64,000 bases of DNA from Duganella guangzhouensis (lineage in GTDB: Bacteria > Pseudomonadota > Gammaproteobacteria > Burkholderiales > Burkholderiaceae_D). The stretch's first letter is position 1. The number at the start of each line of letters is the position of its first letter. A program made the translations under genes and the position numbers. Location of the stretch: contig NZ_WKJK01000001.1 in NCBI RefSeq assembly GCF_009674535.1, positions 582,902-646,901 on the forward strand. The letters run 5' to 3'. The notes under the pieces were generated by a model, which ran no database searches, was not told the DNA's origin, and saw only the letters and a program-made list of their open reading frames with translations. Shown here piece by piece: positions 44,620 to 53,178 of this stretch.

Positions 44620-45072
44620 ATGGCACAACGTAAAACCATGCAACACGATCCCTGCCCGGTGGCGCGCGCGCTGGACCTGGTGGGCGACCGCTGGTCCATG
44701 CTGATCATCCGCGATGCGTTGGACGGCATCCGCCGTTTCGGCGACTTTCAGCGCAACCTCGGCGTGGCGCGCAATATTCTGGCCGACCGCCTGGCCGCGC
44801 TGGTCGAGCACGGCCTGCTGGCCACCCAGGCCGCGTCCGACGGCAGCGCCTATCACGAATACGTGCTGACTTCCAAAGGCGAAAGCCTGTTCACCGCCAT
44901 CGTCGCCCTGCGCCAGTGGGGCGAGCGCCACCTGTTCGCGCCGGGTGAAGCGCATTCGGTGCTGGTTGAAACCGGCAGCGGCAAGCGCGTCGCCGCCATG
45001 CATCCACACGATCACGAAGGTAAGGTTTTGAAACCCGCTCACGCCGTCGTAAAAAAAGTCACATTGAAGTGA
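44620..45072 (+). CDS. HxlR-family transcriptional regulator
   Basis: 150 residues. The hallmark PCPVARALDLVGDRWSMLII is followed by the winged-helix block GIRRFGDFQRNLGVARNILA then DRLAALVEHGLLATQ. The C-terminal extension of about 50 residues is His/Val-rich. There is no ribosome site before ATG 44620 or the in-frame ATG 44638. The -10 box ends 6 bases before ATG 44620, so a leaderless mRNA is likely. Probably represses itself and the divergent MFS gene through the 18-bp inverted repeat between them. Confidence 0.93.
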   Translation: MAQRKTMQHDPCPVARALDLVGDRWSMLIIRDALDGIRRFGDFQRNLGVARNILADRLAALVEHGLLATQAASDGSAYHEYVLTSKGESLFTAIVALRQWGERHLFAPGEAHSVLVETGSGKRVAAMHPHDHEGKVLKPAHAVVKKVTLK

Positions 45073-45122
45073 AGAAAGTCTTACATTCCGTCGCCCTATA
45101 AAAGTGCAGGGGAGTACAATCA

Positions 45123-45142
45123 TTTGGAACGGTCGTGCTTTT
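45123..45142 (+). promoter_or_regulatory. TetR-type fatty-acid-regulator-like site before the acyl-CoA dehydrogenase operon
   Basis: TTTGGAACGGTCGTGCTTTT. Its right half (TCGTGCTTTT) matches 9 of 10 bases of the site before the phosphotransferase at 54285-54304 (TTGTGCTTTT). The left half is weaker here. It lies just upstream of the AAGGAG ribosome site. Confidence 0.4.
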
Positions 45143-45153
45143 AAGGAGACAGC

Positions 45154-46344
45154 ATGGATTTGACTTACACGGCTGCGGATCTGGCATTTCGTGACGGGGT
45201 ACGCGCTTTTTTAGACGCCAACCTGCCCAGCGACCTGCAGAAAAAAGTCCGCAACCATTTGCGCCTGAGCCGCCAGGATTACGTGCGCTGGCACCAGATC
45301 GTCGCTCGCCAGGGCTGGGCCGCGCCGGCCTGGCCGGTCGAGTACGGCGGCACCGGCTGGACCCCGACCCAGCGTCATATCTGGGAAGAAGAGTGCGCCC
45401 GCGCCGGCACCCCGCCTATCCTGCCGTTTGGCGTCAACATGGTGGCGCCGGTGATCATGGCGTTTGGCAATCAGGCACAAAAGGCGCATTACCTGCCGCG
45501 CATCCTCAATTGCGATGACTGGTGGTGCCAGGGCTATTCCGAACCCGGTTCCGGCTCCGACCTGGCGTCGCTGAAAACCAGCGCCGAGCGGGTGGGCGAG
45601 TATTACATCGTCAATGGCCAGAAGACCTGGACCACGCTGGCCCAGCACGCCGACATGATCTTTTGCCTGGTGCGCACCGACAATACGGCGCGCAAGCAGG
45701 AGGGCATTTCCTTTTTGCTGATCGACATGAAGTCGCCGGGCATCACGGTGCGTCCCATCGTCATGCTGGATGAGGACCACGAGGTGAACGAGGTCTTCTT
45801 CGACAACGTCAAGGTGCCGGTGCTAAACCTGATCGGCCAGGAAAACAAGGGCTGGACCTATGCCAAGTATCTGCTGGGGCACGAGCGCACCGGCATCACT
45901 GCGGTCGGCCGCTCCAAGCGCGAGTTGTTGTTCCTGAAGAAGCTGGCCTCCGAGCACTACAAGCACGGCAAGCCGCTGATGCAGGACCCGGTGTTTGCCG
46001 CCAAGGTGGCCAGCCTGGAGATCGATCTGATGGCGCTGGAAACCACGGTGCTGCGGGTGATCACGCGCGAATCCCACGCGCCGGGGCCGGAAGCGTCGAT
46101 GCTGAAAGTGCGCGGCTCGGAAATCCAGCAGCAGCTGACCGAGCTGATGGTGGAAGCGCTGGGCCCGGACGCGCTGCCGTTTGACACTGATTACCTCGAA
46201 GGCAAGGCCGACCACGCCGTCACCGGTGACGATGCTGGCGCGCCGCTGACCGCTTATTACTTCAACTTCCGCAAGACCTCGATCTACGGCGGTTCGAACG
46301 AGATACAGAAAAATATCATCACCCAGATGATTCTGGGCCTGTAA
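45154..46344 (+). CDS. Acyl-CoA dehydrogenase, large-subunit type
   Basis: 396 residues, a full acyl-CoA dehydrogenase: the N-terminal helical domain (LAFRDGVRAFLDANLPSDLQ), the middle flavin/substrate segment WWCQGYSEPGSGSDLASLKT and WTTLAQHADMIFCLVRTD, and the C-terminal helical domain ending SIYGGSNEIQKNIITQMILG, the FAD/active-site stretch. It resembles the large subunit of paired dehydrogenases such as PimC. A strong AAGGAGA site precedes ATG 45154. The next gene follows after 10 bases. Oxidises an unidentified acyl-CoA at the alpha-beta position and passes electrons to ETF. Confidence 0.94.
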   Translation: MDLTYTAADLAFRDGVRAFLDANLPSDLQKKVRNHLRLSRQDYVRWHQIVARQGWAAPAWPVEYGGTGWTPTQRHIWEEECARAGTPPILPFGVNMVAPVIMAFGNQAQKAHYLPRILNCDDWWCQGYSEPGSGSDLASLKTSAERVGEYYIVNGQKTWTTLAQHADMIFCLVRTDNTARKQEGISFLLIDMKSPGITVRPIVMLDEDHEVNEVFFDNVKVPVLNLIGQENKGWTYAKYLLGHERTGITAVGRSKRELLFLKKLASEHYKHGKPLMQDPVFAAKVASLEIDLMALETTVLRVITRESHAPGPEASMLKVRGSEIQQQLTELMVEALGPDALPFDTDYLEGKADHAVTGDDAGAPLTAYYFNFRKTSIYGGSNEIQKNIITQMILGL

Positions 46345-46354
46345 CGGAGGGGCG

Positions 46355-47491
46355 ATGGATTTCAATTTCAAGGAAGAGCAACTGCAGTTTGCCGACGCGT
46401 TGCGGCGCTGGGTCGACAAGGATTACGGCTTCGACGCGCGCCAGCGCATTGTGCACTCGGCCAGCGGGGTGTCGGATGTGGCCTGGAATACGCTGGTGGA
46501 ACTGGGCATGACGGCATTGCCGATTCCGGAAGCGCAGGGCGGTTTCGACGGCAGCGCGGTCGATATGCTGCTGGTGATGCAGGAGCTGGGACGTGGCCTG
46601 GTGGTTGAGCCGTATTTCGCCACCATGTGGGGCGCCAAGTTTTTGCAACTGGCCGGCAATCAGCATCATCGGCTGGAAGATGTCGCTCAGGGTAAGTTGA
46701 AGCTGGCGTGTGCGCTGGGTGAAAAGCATGCGCGGCACGATCTGGCCGACATCAAGACCATCGCCAGCATCAATGGCGAGGGTTATCGCATAGACGGCAC
46801 CAAGACGGTGGTGATCCACGGCGGCCAGGCCGATGCGCTGATCGTGTCCGCGCGCAGCGCCGGCACCCAGCGCGACACCAACGGCATCAGCTTGTTCGTG
46901 GTGCCGGTTGAAACGCCGGGCGTGGTGATCCGCGACTACCGCACCATCGACGGCCAGCGCGCGGCGACGGTGCAGTTCAACCACGTCGCGGTGCCGGCGT
47001 CGGCGCTGCTGAGCAAGCTGGGCGGCGGATGTGACTTGTTGGACGAGGCCGCCGATTACGGCGTCAGCCTGCTGTGCGCGGAAGCGGTGGGGGCGATGGA
47101 TGCGCTGTTCAACGCCACGCTGGAATATTTGAAGACGCGTCAGCAGTTCGGGCGGCCGATCGGTGGTTTTCAGGCGCTGCAGCACCGCATGGCGGACATG
47201 TACATCCATCTGGAACAGGCGCGTTCGATGGCGTTGCTGGTGGCGGCGCGCATGGCCTGCGATGCCGAGGAGCGGCGGCGGGTGGCATCGGCGGCCAAGG
47301 TGCGCGTTGGCCAGGCGGCCAAGTTCATCGGCCAGCAGGCGATCCAGCTACACGGCGGCATGGGCGTCACCGACGAACTGCCGGCGGCCCACCACTTCAA
47401 GCGCCTGACGATGATCGAACTGACCTTGGGCGACGTCGACCACCACCTGGAACGCTTCACCGCCCAGCGCGGCTTCCAGCAGCATGCCTAG
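46355..47491 (+). CDS. Acyl-CoA dehydrogenase, small-subunit type
   Basis: 378 residues, paralogous to the upstream gene but more divergent: MDFNFKEEQLQFADALRRWV at the start, a shorter middle domain (YRIDGTKTVVIHGGQADALI) and the C-terminal FGRPIGGFQALQHRMADMYI then IQLHGGMGVTDELPAAHHFK. Tandem pairs of this kind (for example PimC/PimD) are thought to form heteromers in which one subunit lacks full catalysis. The spacing of 10 bases with GGAGGGGC ahead of the start supports co-transcription. Substrate unknown. Confidence 0.93.
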   Translation: MDFNFKEEQLQFADALRRWVDKDYGFDARQRIVHSASGVSDVAWNTLVELGMTALPIPEAQGGFDGSAVDMLLVMQELGRGLVVEPYFATMWGAKFLQLAGNQHHRLEDVAQGKLKLACALGEKHARHDLADIKTIASINGEGYRIDGTKTVVIHGGQADALIVSARSAGTQRDTNGISLFVVPVETPGVVIRDYRTIDGQRAATVQFNHVAVPASALLSKLGGGCDLLDEAADYGVSLLCAEAVGAMDALFNATLEYLKTRQQFGRPIGGFQALQHRMADMYIHLEQARSMALLVAARMACDAEERRRVASAAKVRVGQAAKFIGQQAIQLHGGMGVTDELPAAHHFKRLTMIELTLGDVDHHLERFTAQRGFQQHA

Positions 47492-47534
47492 GCTGCTTAA
47501 TTTCGGCCCGCCAGGATAGAGGCCGGATTTAGTC

Positions 47535-47554
47535 ATTCCGGCGAAAGCCGGAAT
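47535..47554. repeat. REP-like palindromic element
   Basis: ATTCCGGC-GAAA-GCCGGAAT, a perfect 8-bp stem with a GAAA tetraloop, followed by CCATAGGGCGCATGCC. It lies between convergent genes. The hairpin plus CCAT...CGCATGCC layout matches the element at 24071-24106. It may also terminate the acyl-CoA dehydrogenase operon, though no T-run follows. Confidence 0.6.
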
Positions 47555-47630
47555 CCATAGGGCGCATGCCAGGCAAATTCAGCATGGGCCGCAGCGGCAG
47601 GCGGTACATCAAGCGTCGCCGCGCGGCTGC

Positions 47631-48557
47631 TTAAGCGCCGAGGCTGATGCAGTAGCGGTTGCGGCCGCTCTGTTTGGCGCGGTAGAGGTTGGCGTCGGCG
47701 ATGCGGATCAGCGGGCTGGGCTCGCTGCCTTCCAGCGGCGGCATGGCGGTCGCCAGCCCCATGCTCAGCGTCACTTGCGACGCGGTCGGCGAGGCCGCGT
47801 GCGGCAAGCCCAGCTTGCGCACTTCGTCCTGGATGCGGTTGGCGATCACCTCGGTGCCGTCCGGTCCTTCCTGCGGCAGCAGCAGGATGAATTCCTCGCC
47901 GCCGTAGCGCGCCAGCAAATCCTGCGGCCGCGTGGCGCAGCCCTTCATGGCGGCGGCGATCACCTGCAGGCAGGCGTCGCCGGCCTGGTGGCCGTAGTGG
48001 TCGTTGTACAGCTTGAAGTGGTCGATGTCGATCATGATCAGCGACAGCGGCAGCCCGGCGCGCGCGCAGCGGCGCCATTCGGCGTCAACGGTGTCGTTGA
48101 AGTTGCGGCGGTTGGCGACCCCGGTCAGGCCATCGGACATGCTGAGCTCGCGCATGGCGTCGGCCTGGCGCTTGATGGTCAGCTGGCTGCGCACCCGCGC
48201 CCGCACCACCGCCACATTGAACGGTTTGCTGATGAAGTCGACCGCGCCGGCTTCCAGCGCGCGGGTCTCGTCTTCCGGCTGGCTGAGCGCGGTCACGAAG
48301 ATCACCGGAATGTCCTGCAGCCGTGGCGAGGCGCGCAGCGCCGCCACCACTTCAAACCCGTCCATGCCAGGCATCACCGCGTCCAGCAGGATCAGGTCCG
48401 GCTGTTGTTCGGAGGCGATCTGCAGCGCTTGCTCGCCATCCAGCGCGAACAGCACCTCGTGTTCCTCGCGCAGCGCATGGTGCAGGATCTGGATATTTTC
48501 CAGCGCATCGTCGACCACGAGGATGCGCCCGTTCCTGGCCAGGTCGGTCCAGCTCAT
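47631..48557 (-). CDS. Response regulator with GGDEF diguanylate cyclase domain
   Basis: 308 residues. Receiver domain with RILVVDDALENIQILHHALR and phospho-acceptor D59 in LILLDAVMPGMDGFE, then a GGDEF domain with the active-site motif ARYGGEEFILLLPQ (about 215) and, five residues ahead, the inhibitory-site RPQD. It therefore probably makes cyclic di-GMP from two GTP when phosphorylated and is feedback-inhibited. The start overlaps the stop of the upstream hybrid kinase (ATGA), marking it as that kinase's likely output. Confidence 0.95.
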   Translation of the reverse strand: MSWTDLARNGRILVVDDALENIQILHHALREEHEVLFALDGEQALQIASEQQPDLILLDAVMPGMDGFEVVAALRASPRLQDIPVIFVTALSQPEDETRALEAGAVDFISKPFNVAVVRARVRSQLTIKRQADAMRELSMSDGLTGVANRRNFNDTVDAEWRRCARAGLPLSLIMIDIDHFKLYNDHYGHQAGDACLQVIAAAMKGCATRPQDLLARYGGEEFILLLPQEGPDGTEVIANRIQDEVRKLGLPHAASPTASQVTLSMGLATAMPPLEGSEPSPLIRIADANLYRAKQSGRNRYCISLGA

Positions 48558-51500
48558 GCACTTTCCTTCCGTTGCAACAGGTCTTCCACGATTTGGCGCG
48601 CGATCTTGAAGTTGAGGGTTTCCACTGCTTCACCCAGGGCTTGCGCCTGCTCGGCCGTGCCCAGCGCCGGCCGCAACGCCCGGAAGTGTTCCAGTGCTTT
48701 CAGGTTGTTATTCTGAAGCAAACTTTGCAGTTCCGCTAGTTTTTGCAGCAGATCGGGTGGCGATTCGTTGCTTGTTGGAATGTTCGAGCGCGGCGCGGCC
48801 AGATTGCGCGCGGTGCGCGTCACCAGTTCCAGCGCCTGTTCCAGCCGGCTCAGCGCGGCCGGCATGGCCAGCGTGTCGGCGTGCTGGTCGCGCAGCGCGG
48901 CCTCGGCGGCGGCGGTCAGGCGCGCCACATCGGCCGCGCCCAGGTTGGCGGCGACCCCGCGCAAGCGGTGCAGCACCTGGGCCGCCAGCTCGTGCTGGCC
49001 GCCGGTCAGCAGCGACTTGACCTCGGCCACGGCGCCACCCTGCGAACGTTCAAAGCGCTTCAGCAGATTGATCAGCGCTTCCTGGTTGCCGCCCAGCCGC
49101 GCCAGCGCGGCCTCGACGTCGATGCCGGGCAGTGGCGACAGCGGCGGCATCAGCGCGGCCGCCGGCGCCTGCGGCGTCGCCTTGGCCGGCACCGGCGCCA
49201 CCATTTCGCGCGCGGCGCCGCGAATCGTCACCAGCCGGGTCAACACGGTAATCAGTTCCTCGACGTCGATCGGCTTGGCGACGTGTGCGTTCATGCCGGC
49301 TTCGGCGGCGCGGCGGCGGTCGTCTTCCAGCACGTTGGCGGTCATCGCGATGATGGGCAGCGTCAGCAGCCCCTGGCGGCGGATTTCGCGGGTGGCGTCG
49401 TAACCGTTCATCACCGGCATCTGGATGTCCATCAGCACCACGTCGTAGCGCTCGGGCGCGGCCGCCAGCAGTTCCACCGCCAGCTGGCCGTTGGCCGCCA
49501 CTTTGACGCTGGCGCCGGCGTGCTGCAACATGTATTCCGCCACTTCCTGGTTGATTTCATTGTCTTCCACCAGCAGCACCCGCATGCCGTGCAGCCGGCC
49601 CTGCAGCGGCACATGCTCCAGCTGCGACAGGATGCCGGCGGTGGCCTGGTCGCCGGCCAGCAGGGCGTTGACGCGCTCCAGCAGCCGCGCCGGGCTGACC
49701 GGCTTGGCCAGCACCCCGGCCAGGCCCAGCGCGGCGGTTTGCTGCACCAGCGCGGCGGCCCGGTGTTCCGAGGTCATCATCAGCACCGGCGGCAGCGCCA
49801 GCTCGGACGGCAGTTGTTGCAGCAGTGTCGGACCGTCGGTGCCGGGCATGTCGCGGTCCAGCAGCAGCAGGTCGTAGGCGCGTTCCCGCAGCAGCGCCTG
49901 GGCCTGTTCGGCGCCGGCCGCCACCGCGGTGTGCCAGCCGAAGCTGCGGCCGGCGGCCTGCAGCGCCTGGCGCACGCTGGCGTTGTCATCGACGATCAGC
50001 ACCGACAGCGTGGTGGCGGCCGGTGCGGCCGGCGTCGCCGCCAGCGGCGTGCCGCATTCCAGCGGGCAGGCGAACAAAAATTCGGCGCCATGGTCGGGCG
50101 CGCTGTCGACGCTGATGGCGCCGCCCATCATGTCGGCCAGCTGGCGGCAGATCGCCAGTCCCAGCCCGGCGCCGCCGAATTTGCGGCTGGTGCTGCTGTC
50201 GGCCTGCGAGAAGGCGTCGAAGATGCCGGCTTGCTTGTCGGCCGCGATGCCGATGCCGGTGTCGCGCACGCGGAATTCCACCAGCAGCGCCTGGTCGCCG
50301 GGACGCGCCGCGCCGGCCGCCGGCCGCACCGACAGCACCACTTCGCCGTGGTCGGTGAACTTGATGGCGTTGCTGACCAGGTTGAGCAGCACCTGCTGCA
50401 GCCGCATCGGGTCGCCCGCCAGCTCGGTCGGCATGGCCGGGTCGATGTCGTACACCAGCTCCACGCCCTTGTCGCTGGCGCTGCCGCTGAGCATGACGCT
50501 GATGCTGTCCAGGATGTGCTGCAAATGGAAGGGCGCGTGTTCCAGCACCAGCTGGCCGGCTTCCACCCGCGAAAAGTCGAGCACATCGTTCACCAGGCTG
50601 AGCAGCGATTGGGTGGCAAACTGGATCTTGTGCAGATAGCCGCGTTCGCGCGGCGCCAGCGGTGCTTCTTCCAGCAGCCGGGCCAGGCCAATAATCGCGT
50701 TCATCGGGGTGCGGATCTCGTGGCTCATATTCGCCAGGAACTCGCTTTTGGCGCGGCTGGCGGCTTCGGCGCGGTCACGCGCCACGATCAGTTCCTCGTT
50801 CAGCTCCTGCAAGTGCAATTCCGTTTCCTTAAGTTCAGTCACATCGGAGACTAGCACAAAGAAACCCTTTACAGTGCCAGTATCGTCCAGATCGGGGATG
50901 TAATTGACCCAGGTATGGCTGCTTTCGCCGGACGGCCATTGCAGCCGGCTGGCGAAACCCTGCGGCTGGCCGGCCAGCGCCGCTTCCACATACGGCGCGC
51001 CCTCGTCGAATTGGGCCTGACCGACCACCTGCGGCATGTGGGCGCCGATCATCTGCGCGCTGCTCATGCCATGCCAGTCGAGGAAATAGCGGTTGGCGAA
51101 GCGGCAACGCAGTTCGGCGTCCCAATACGCCACCATGCCGGGCAGGTTGTCGGTCACGGTGCGGACGAAATGCTCGCTGGCCGCCAGTTGCTCGGCGGTG
51201 GCGCGCAGCGTTTCCTTGGCCTGCTTGCGCTCGGTGATGTCGAGCGCGATGCCCAGCACGTGGGTCGGCTTGCCGTGTTCGTCGCGCAGCGCCACCTTGC
51301 GGCTGGTCAGATAGCGCGTGCCCTTGGGCGTGGCCAGCGGTTCCTCGGCGACCTCGCTGACCACGCCGGGCGCGGTGGCCAGCACCCGCAGGTCGTCGGC
51401 GCGGGCCGCCTCGGCCTGCTCGGGCGACATGAACTGGGCGTCGGTCTTGCCGACCACCTGGTCGCTGCTGGTGCCCAGCATCTGCGCGCCATGGCGGTTG

Positions 51501-53080
51501 AACATCGCGTAGCTGAGATCGTCGGCGTTTTTCAGGAAGATCATGGCCGGGATGTTTTCCACCACCGAGCCGAGCAACTGGCGCGAGCGCTGCAGCGCCA
51601 CTTCCACGCGCTTGTGCTCGGTCACGTCCAGCACCAGCGCGGTGATGCCGATGATGCGGGCGTTGGTGTCGAATTGCGGGTAGTAGCTCAGCACCCAGTG
51701 GTGCAACTGGTCTGGCGACGAGGCTGGATAGCCGGAGCGCTGCAAGCCGGTCAGCGGCTTGCCGCTTTCCAGCACGGCGCGGTAGTCGGCCAGCACGTGG
51801 CGCCGCACCTGATCGTCGGGAATCATGTCGCCGATGTGACGGCCGAGGTGGGCGATGGCCGGCTCCTGGTTCAGCGCCGCCAGGTAATCGTTGATGCGCA
51901 GCACCCGCAGCTCGGCGTCCACGTAGCTCAGGCCGACCGGGGCGGTGGCGTACAGGGTTTCCAGCTGGGCGCGGTTCTTTTCCAGCTGGCTGGTGCGTTC
52001 GGCCACCAGGCTTTCCAGTTCCTGGCTGTGGCGCCGCAGATCGCCCTCGACCGCCTGCAGCGCCTGCGTCACCATCTCGGCCTCGCGGAAGGTGGCGGCC
52101 GGCAGCACCAGGGCGCGGCGGCCGGCCAGCGCCTGTGCCGGCTCCACCAGCGCCCGGATCGAACGGGCCAGGCGGCCGCCGACCAGCCAGGTCAGCGCGA
52201 AGCCGGCCAGCAGCACCGCCAGCAGGGTCAGCACGCTGAGCCAGACCGCGCCGATCAAGTCGCGCGCGGCGTTGATGCGTGGCGAGGCGATGCCGACCAC
52301 GGCGCCGCTGACCGGCGCCCGCGCCAAGCCCATGTACACCGGCGTGCCCCGCGCGTCCTCGGTTTCCAGTAATTGCTCCGGCGCGCGCTGCAGCTGGGCG
52401 CGCAGCGCCGGATCGGCCGGACTGCCCAGCAGCAGCCGTGGCCCGCCGGCCTGGGCCACGATGTTGCCGGCCGGGTCGAACAGCGTCATGGCGCGTTCGG
52501 CGGTGATGTGTTCGTCCTGCAGGATGCGCGGCAGCCGCTCCGGCTTGAGCAGCGCGGTCAGGGTGTAGAACACGCGGCTGTCGATATACACCGGGACGTC
52601 GATCGCCAGCAGCGCGCTGTTTTCAACGATGACCACCGACATCTGCTGGCGGCCGTGCTGGAACACCGGCGCCAGCCGGCGCGCGTTGTTGACCGGGTTC
52701 AGGGTATCGGGCAGCGGGGCGCCGATGTTCAGCGCCACTTTGCCGCTCAGCTCGCTCAAGATGAATTGCGACGCCGGGAATTGCGGCCCCAGCAGCGCTC
52801 CAGCCTGCAGGCGCAGGTCGTTCAGGTCGTTGCTGCGCAGGCTGGGCGAATAGGCCAGCGCCTGGATCGCGCCCTGGCTTTGCAGCAGGTCGCGGTCGAT
52901 GGAGGCGGCCACCGCGCGCGCGGCCTGCACCACATCATCCTTGAGTTCTTCACGCTCGTGGGTGTAGAACTGGCTGATCAGCGAGGCAAAACCGAGCACT
53001 GTTGGCAGCGCGCAGGCCAGCACCAGCAGAATGATCTGCGAGCGGATGGATGGCAGTTGTTTGCTTTTGTTCTCGGGCAC
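48554..53080 (-). CDS. Hybrid sensor histidine kinase with three PAS domains, two receivers and Hpt
   Basis: 1508 residues. TM1 is at about 14-36, with a periplasmic dCache/CHASE-like domain at about 40-270, TM2 at about 273-297, then HAMP. There are three PAS/PAC units (about 375-490, 500-620, 630-755; YWDAELRCRFANRYFLDWHG is typical). HisKA has His about 785 in NMSHEIRTPMNAIIGLAR, followed by HATPase with GGAGLGLAICRQLADMMGG. Receiver 1 has its Asp about 1075 in LLLLDRDMPGTDG, receiver 2 has its Asp about 1217 in VLMDIQMPVMNGYDA, and Hpt has His about 1371 in QVLHRLRGVAANLG. Coupled by ATGA overlap to a diguanylate cyclase regulator, so it probably converts an unknown signal into cyclic di-GMP output. 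Confidence 0.94.
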   Translation of the reverse strand: MPENKSKQLPSIRSQIILLVLACALPTVLGFASLISQFYTHEREELKDDVVQAARAVAASIDRDLLQSQGAIQALAYSPSLRSNDLNDLRLQAGALLGPQFPASQFILSELSGKVALNIGAPLPDTLNPVNNARRLAPVFQHGRQQMSVVIVENSALLAIDVPVYIDSRVFYTLTALLKPERLPRILQDEHITAERAMTLFDPAGNIVAQAGGPRLLLGSPADPALRAQLQRAPEQLLETEDARGTPVYMGLARAPVSGAVVGIASPRINAARDLIGAVWLSVLTLLAVLLAGFALTWLVGGRLARSIRALVEPAQALAGRRALVLPAATFREAEMVTQALQAVEGDLRRHSQELESLVAERTSQLEKNRAQLETLYATAPVGLSYVDAELRVLRINDYLAALNQEPAIAHLGRHIGDMIPDDQVRRHVLADYRAVLESGKPLTGLQRSGYPASSPDQLHHWVLSYYPQFDTNARIIGITALVLDVTEHKRVEVALQRSRQLLGSVVENIPAMIFLKNADDLSYAMFNRHGAQMLGTSSDQVVGKTDAQFMSPEQAEAARADDLRVLATAPGVVSEVAEEPLATPKGTRYLTSRKVALRDEHGKPTHVLGIALDITERKQAKETLRATAEQLAASEHFVRTVTDNLPGMVAYWDAELRCRFANRYFLDWHGMSSAQMIGAHMPQVVGQAQFDEGAPYVEAALAGQPQGFASRLQWPSGESSHTWVNYIPDLDDTGTVKGFFVLVSDVTELKETELHLQELNEELIVARDRAEAASRAKSEFLANMSHEIRTPMNAIIGLARLLEEAPLAPRERGYLHKIQFATQSLLSLVNDVLDFSRVEAGQLVLEHAPFHLQHILDSISVMLSGSASDKGVELVYDIDPAMPTELAGDPMRLQQVLLNLVSNAIKFTDHGEVVLSVRPAAGAARPGDQALLVEFRVRDTGIGIAADKQAGIFDAFSQADSSTSRKFGGAGLGLAICRQLADMMGGAISVDSAPDHGAEFLFACPLECGTPLAATPAAPAATTLSVLIVDDNASVRQALQAAGRSFGWHTAVAAGAEQAQALLRERAYDLLLLDRDMPGTDGPTLLQQLPSELALPPVLMMTSEHRAAALVQQTAALGLAGVLAKPVSPARLLERVNALLAGDQATAGILSQLEHVPLQGRLHGMRVLLVEDNEINQEVAEYMLQHAGASVKVAANGQLAVELLAAAPERYDVVLMDIQMPVMNGYDATREIRRQGLLTLPIIAMTANVLEDDRRRAAEAGMNAHVAKPIDVEELITVLTRLVTIRGAAREMVAPVPAKATPQAPAAALMPPLSPLPGIDVEAALARLGGNQEALINLLKRFERSQGGAVAEVKSLLTGGQHELAAQVLHRLRGVAANLGAADVARLTAAAEAALRDQHADTLAMPAALSRLEQALELVTRTARNLAAPRSNIPTSNESPPDLLQKLAELQSLLQNNNLKALEHFRALRPALGTAEQAQALGEAVETLNFKIARQIVEDLLQRKESA

Positions 53081-53178
53081 GCCTCTGGCCTCACTCTGGT
53101 GCTGGCAGCACGATAGTAGCTGAGGCCGGGGTTTTCATAAAGGGCTTTTGTCCGGGGCGCGCCCGGCTTGCCACAGTG

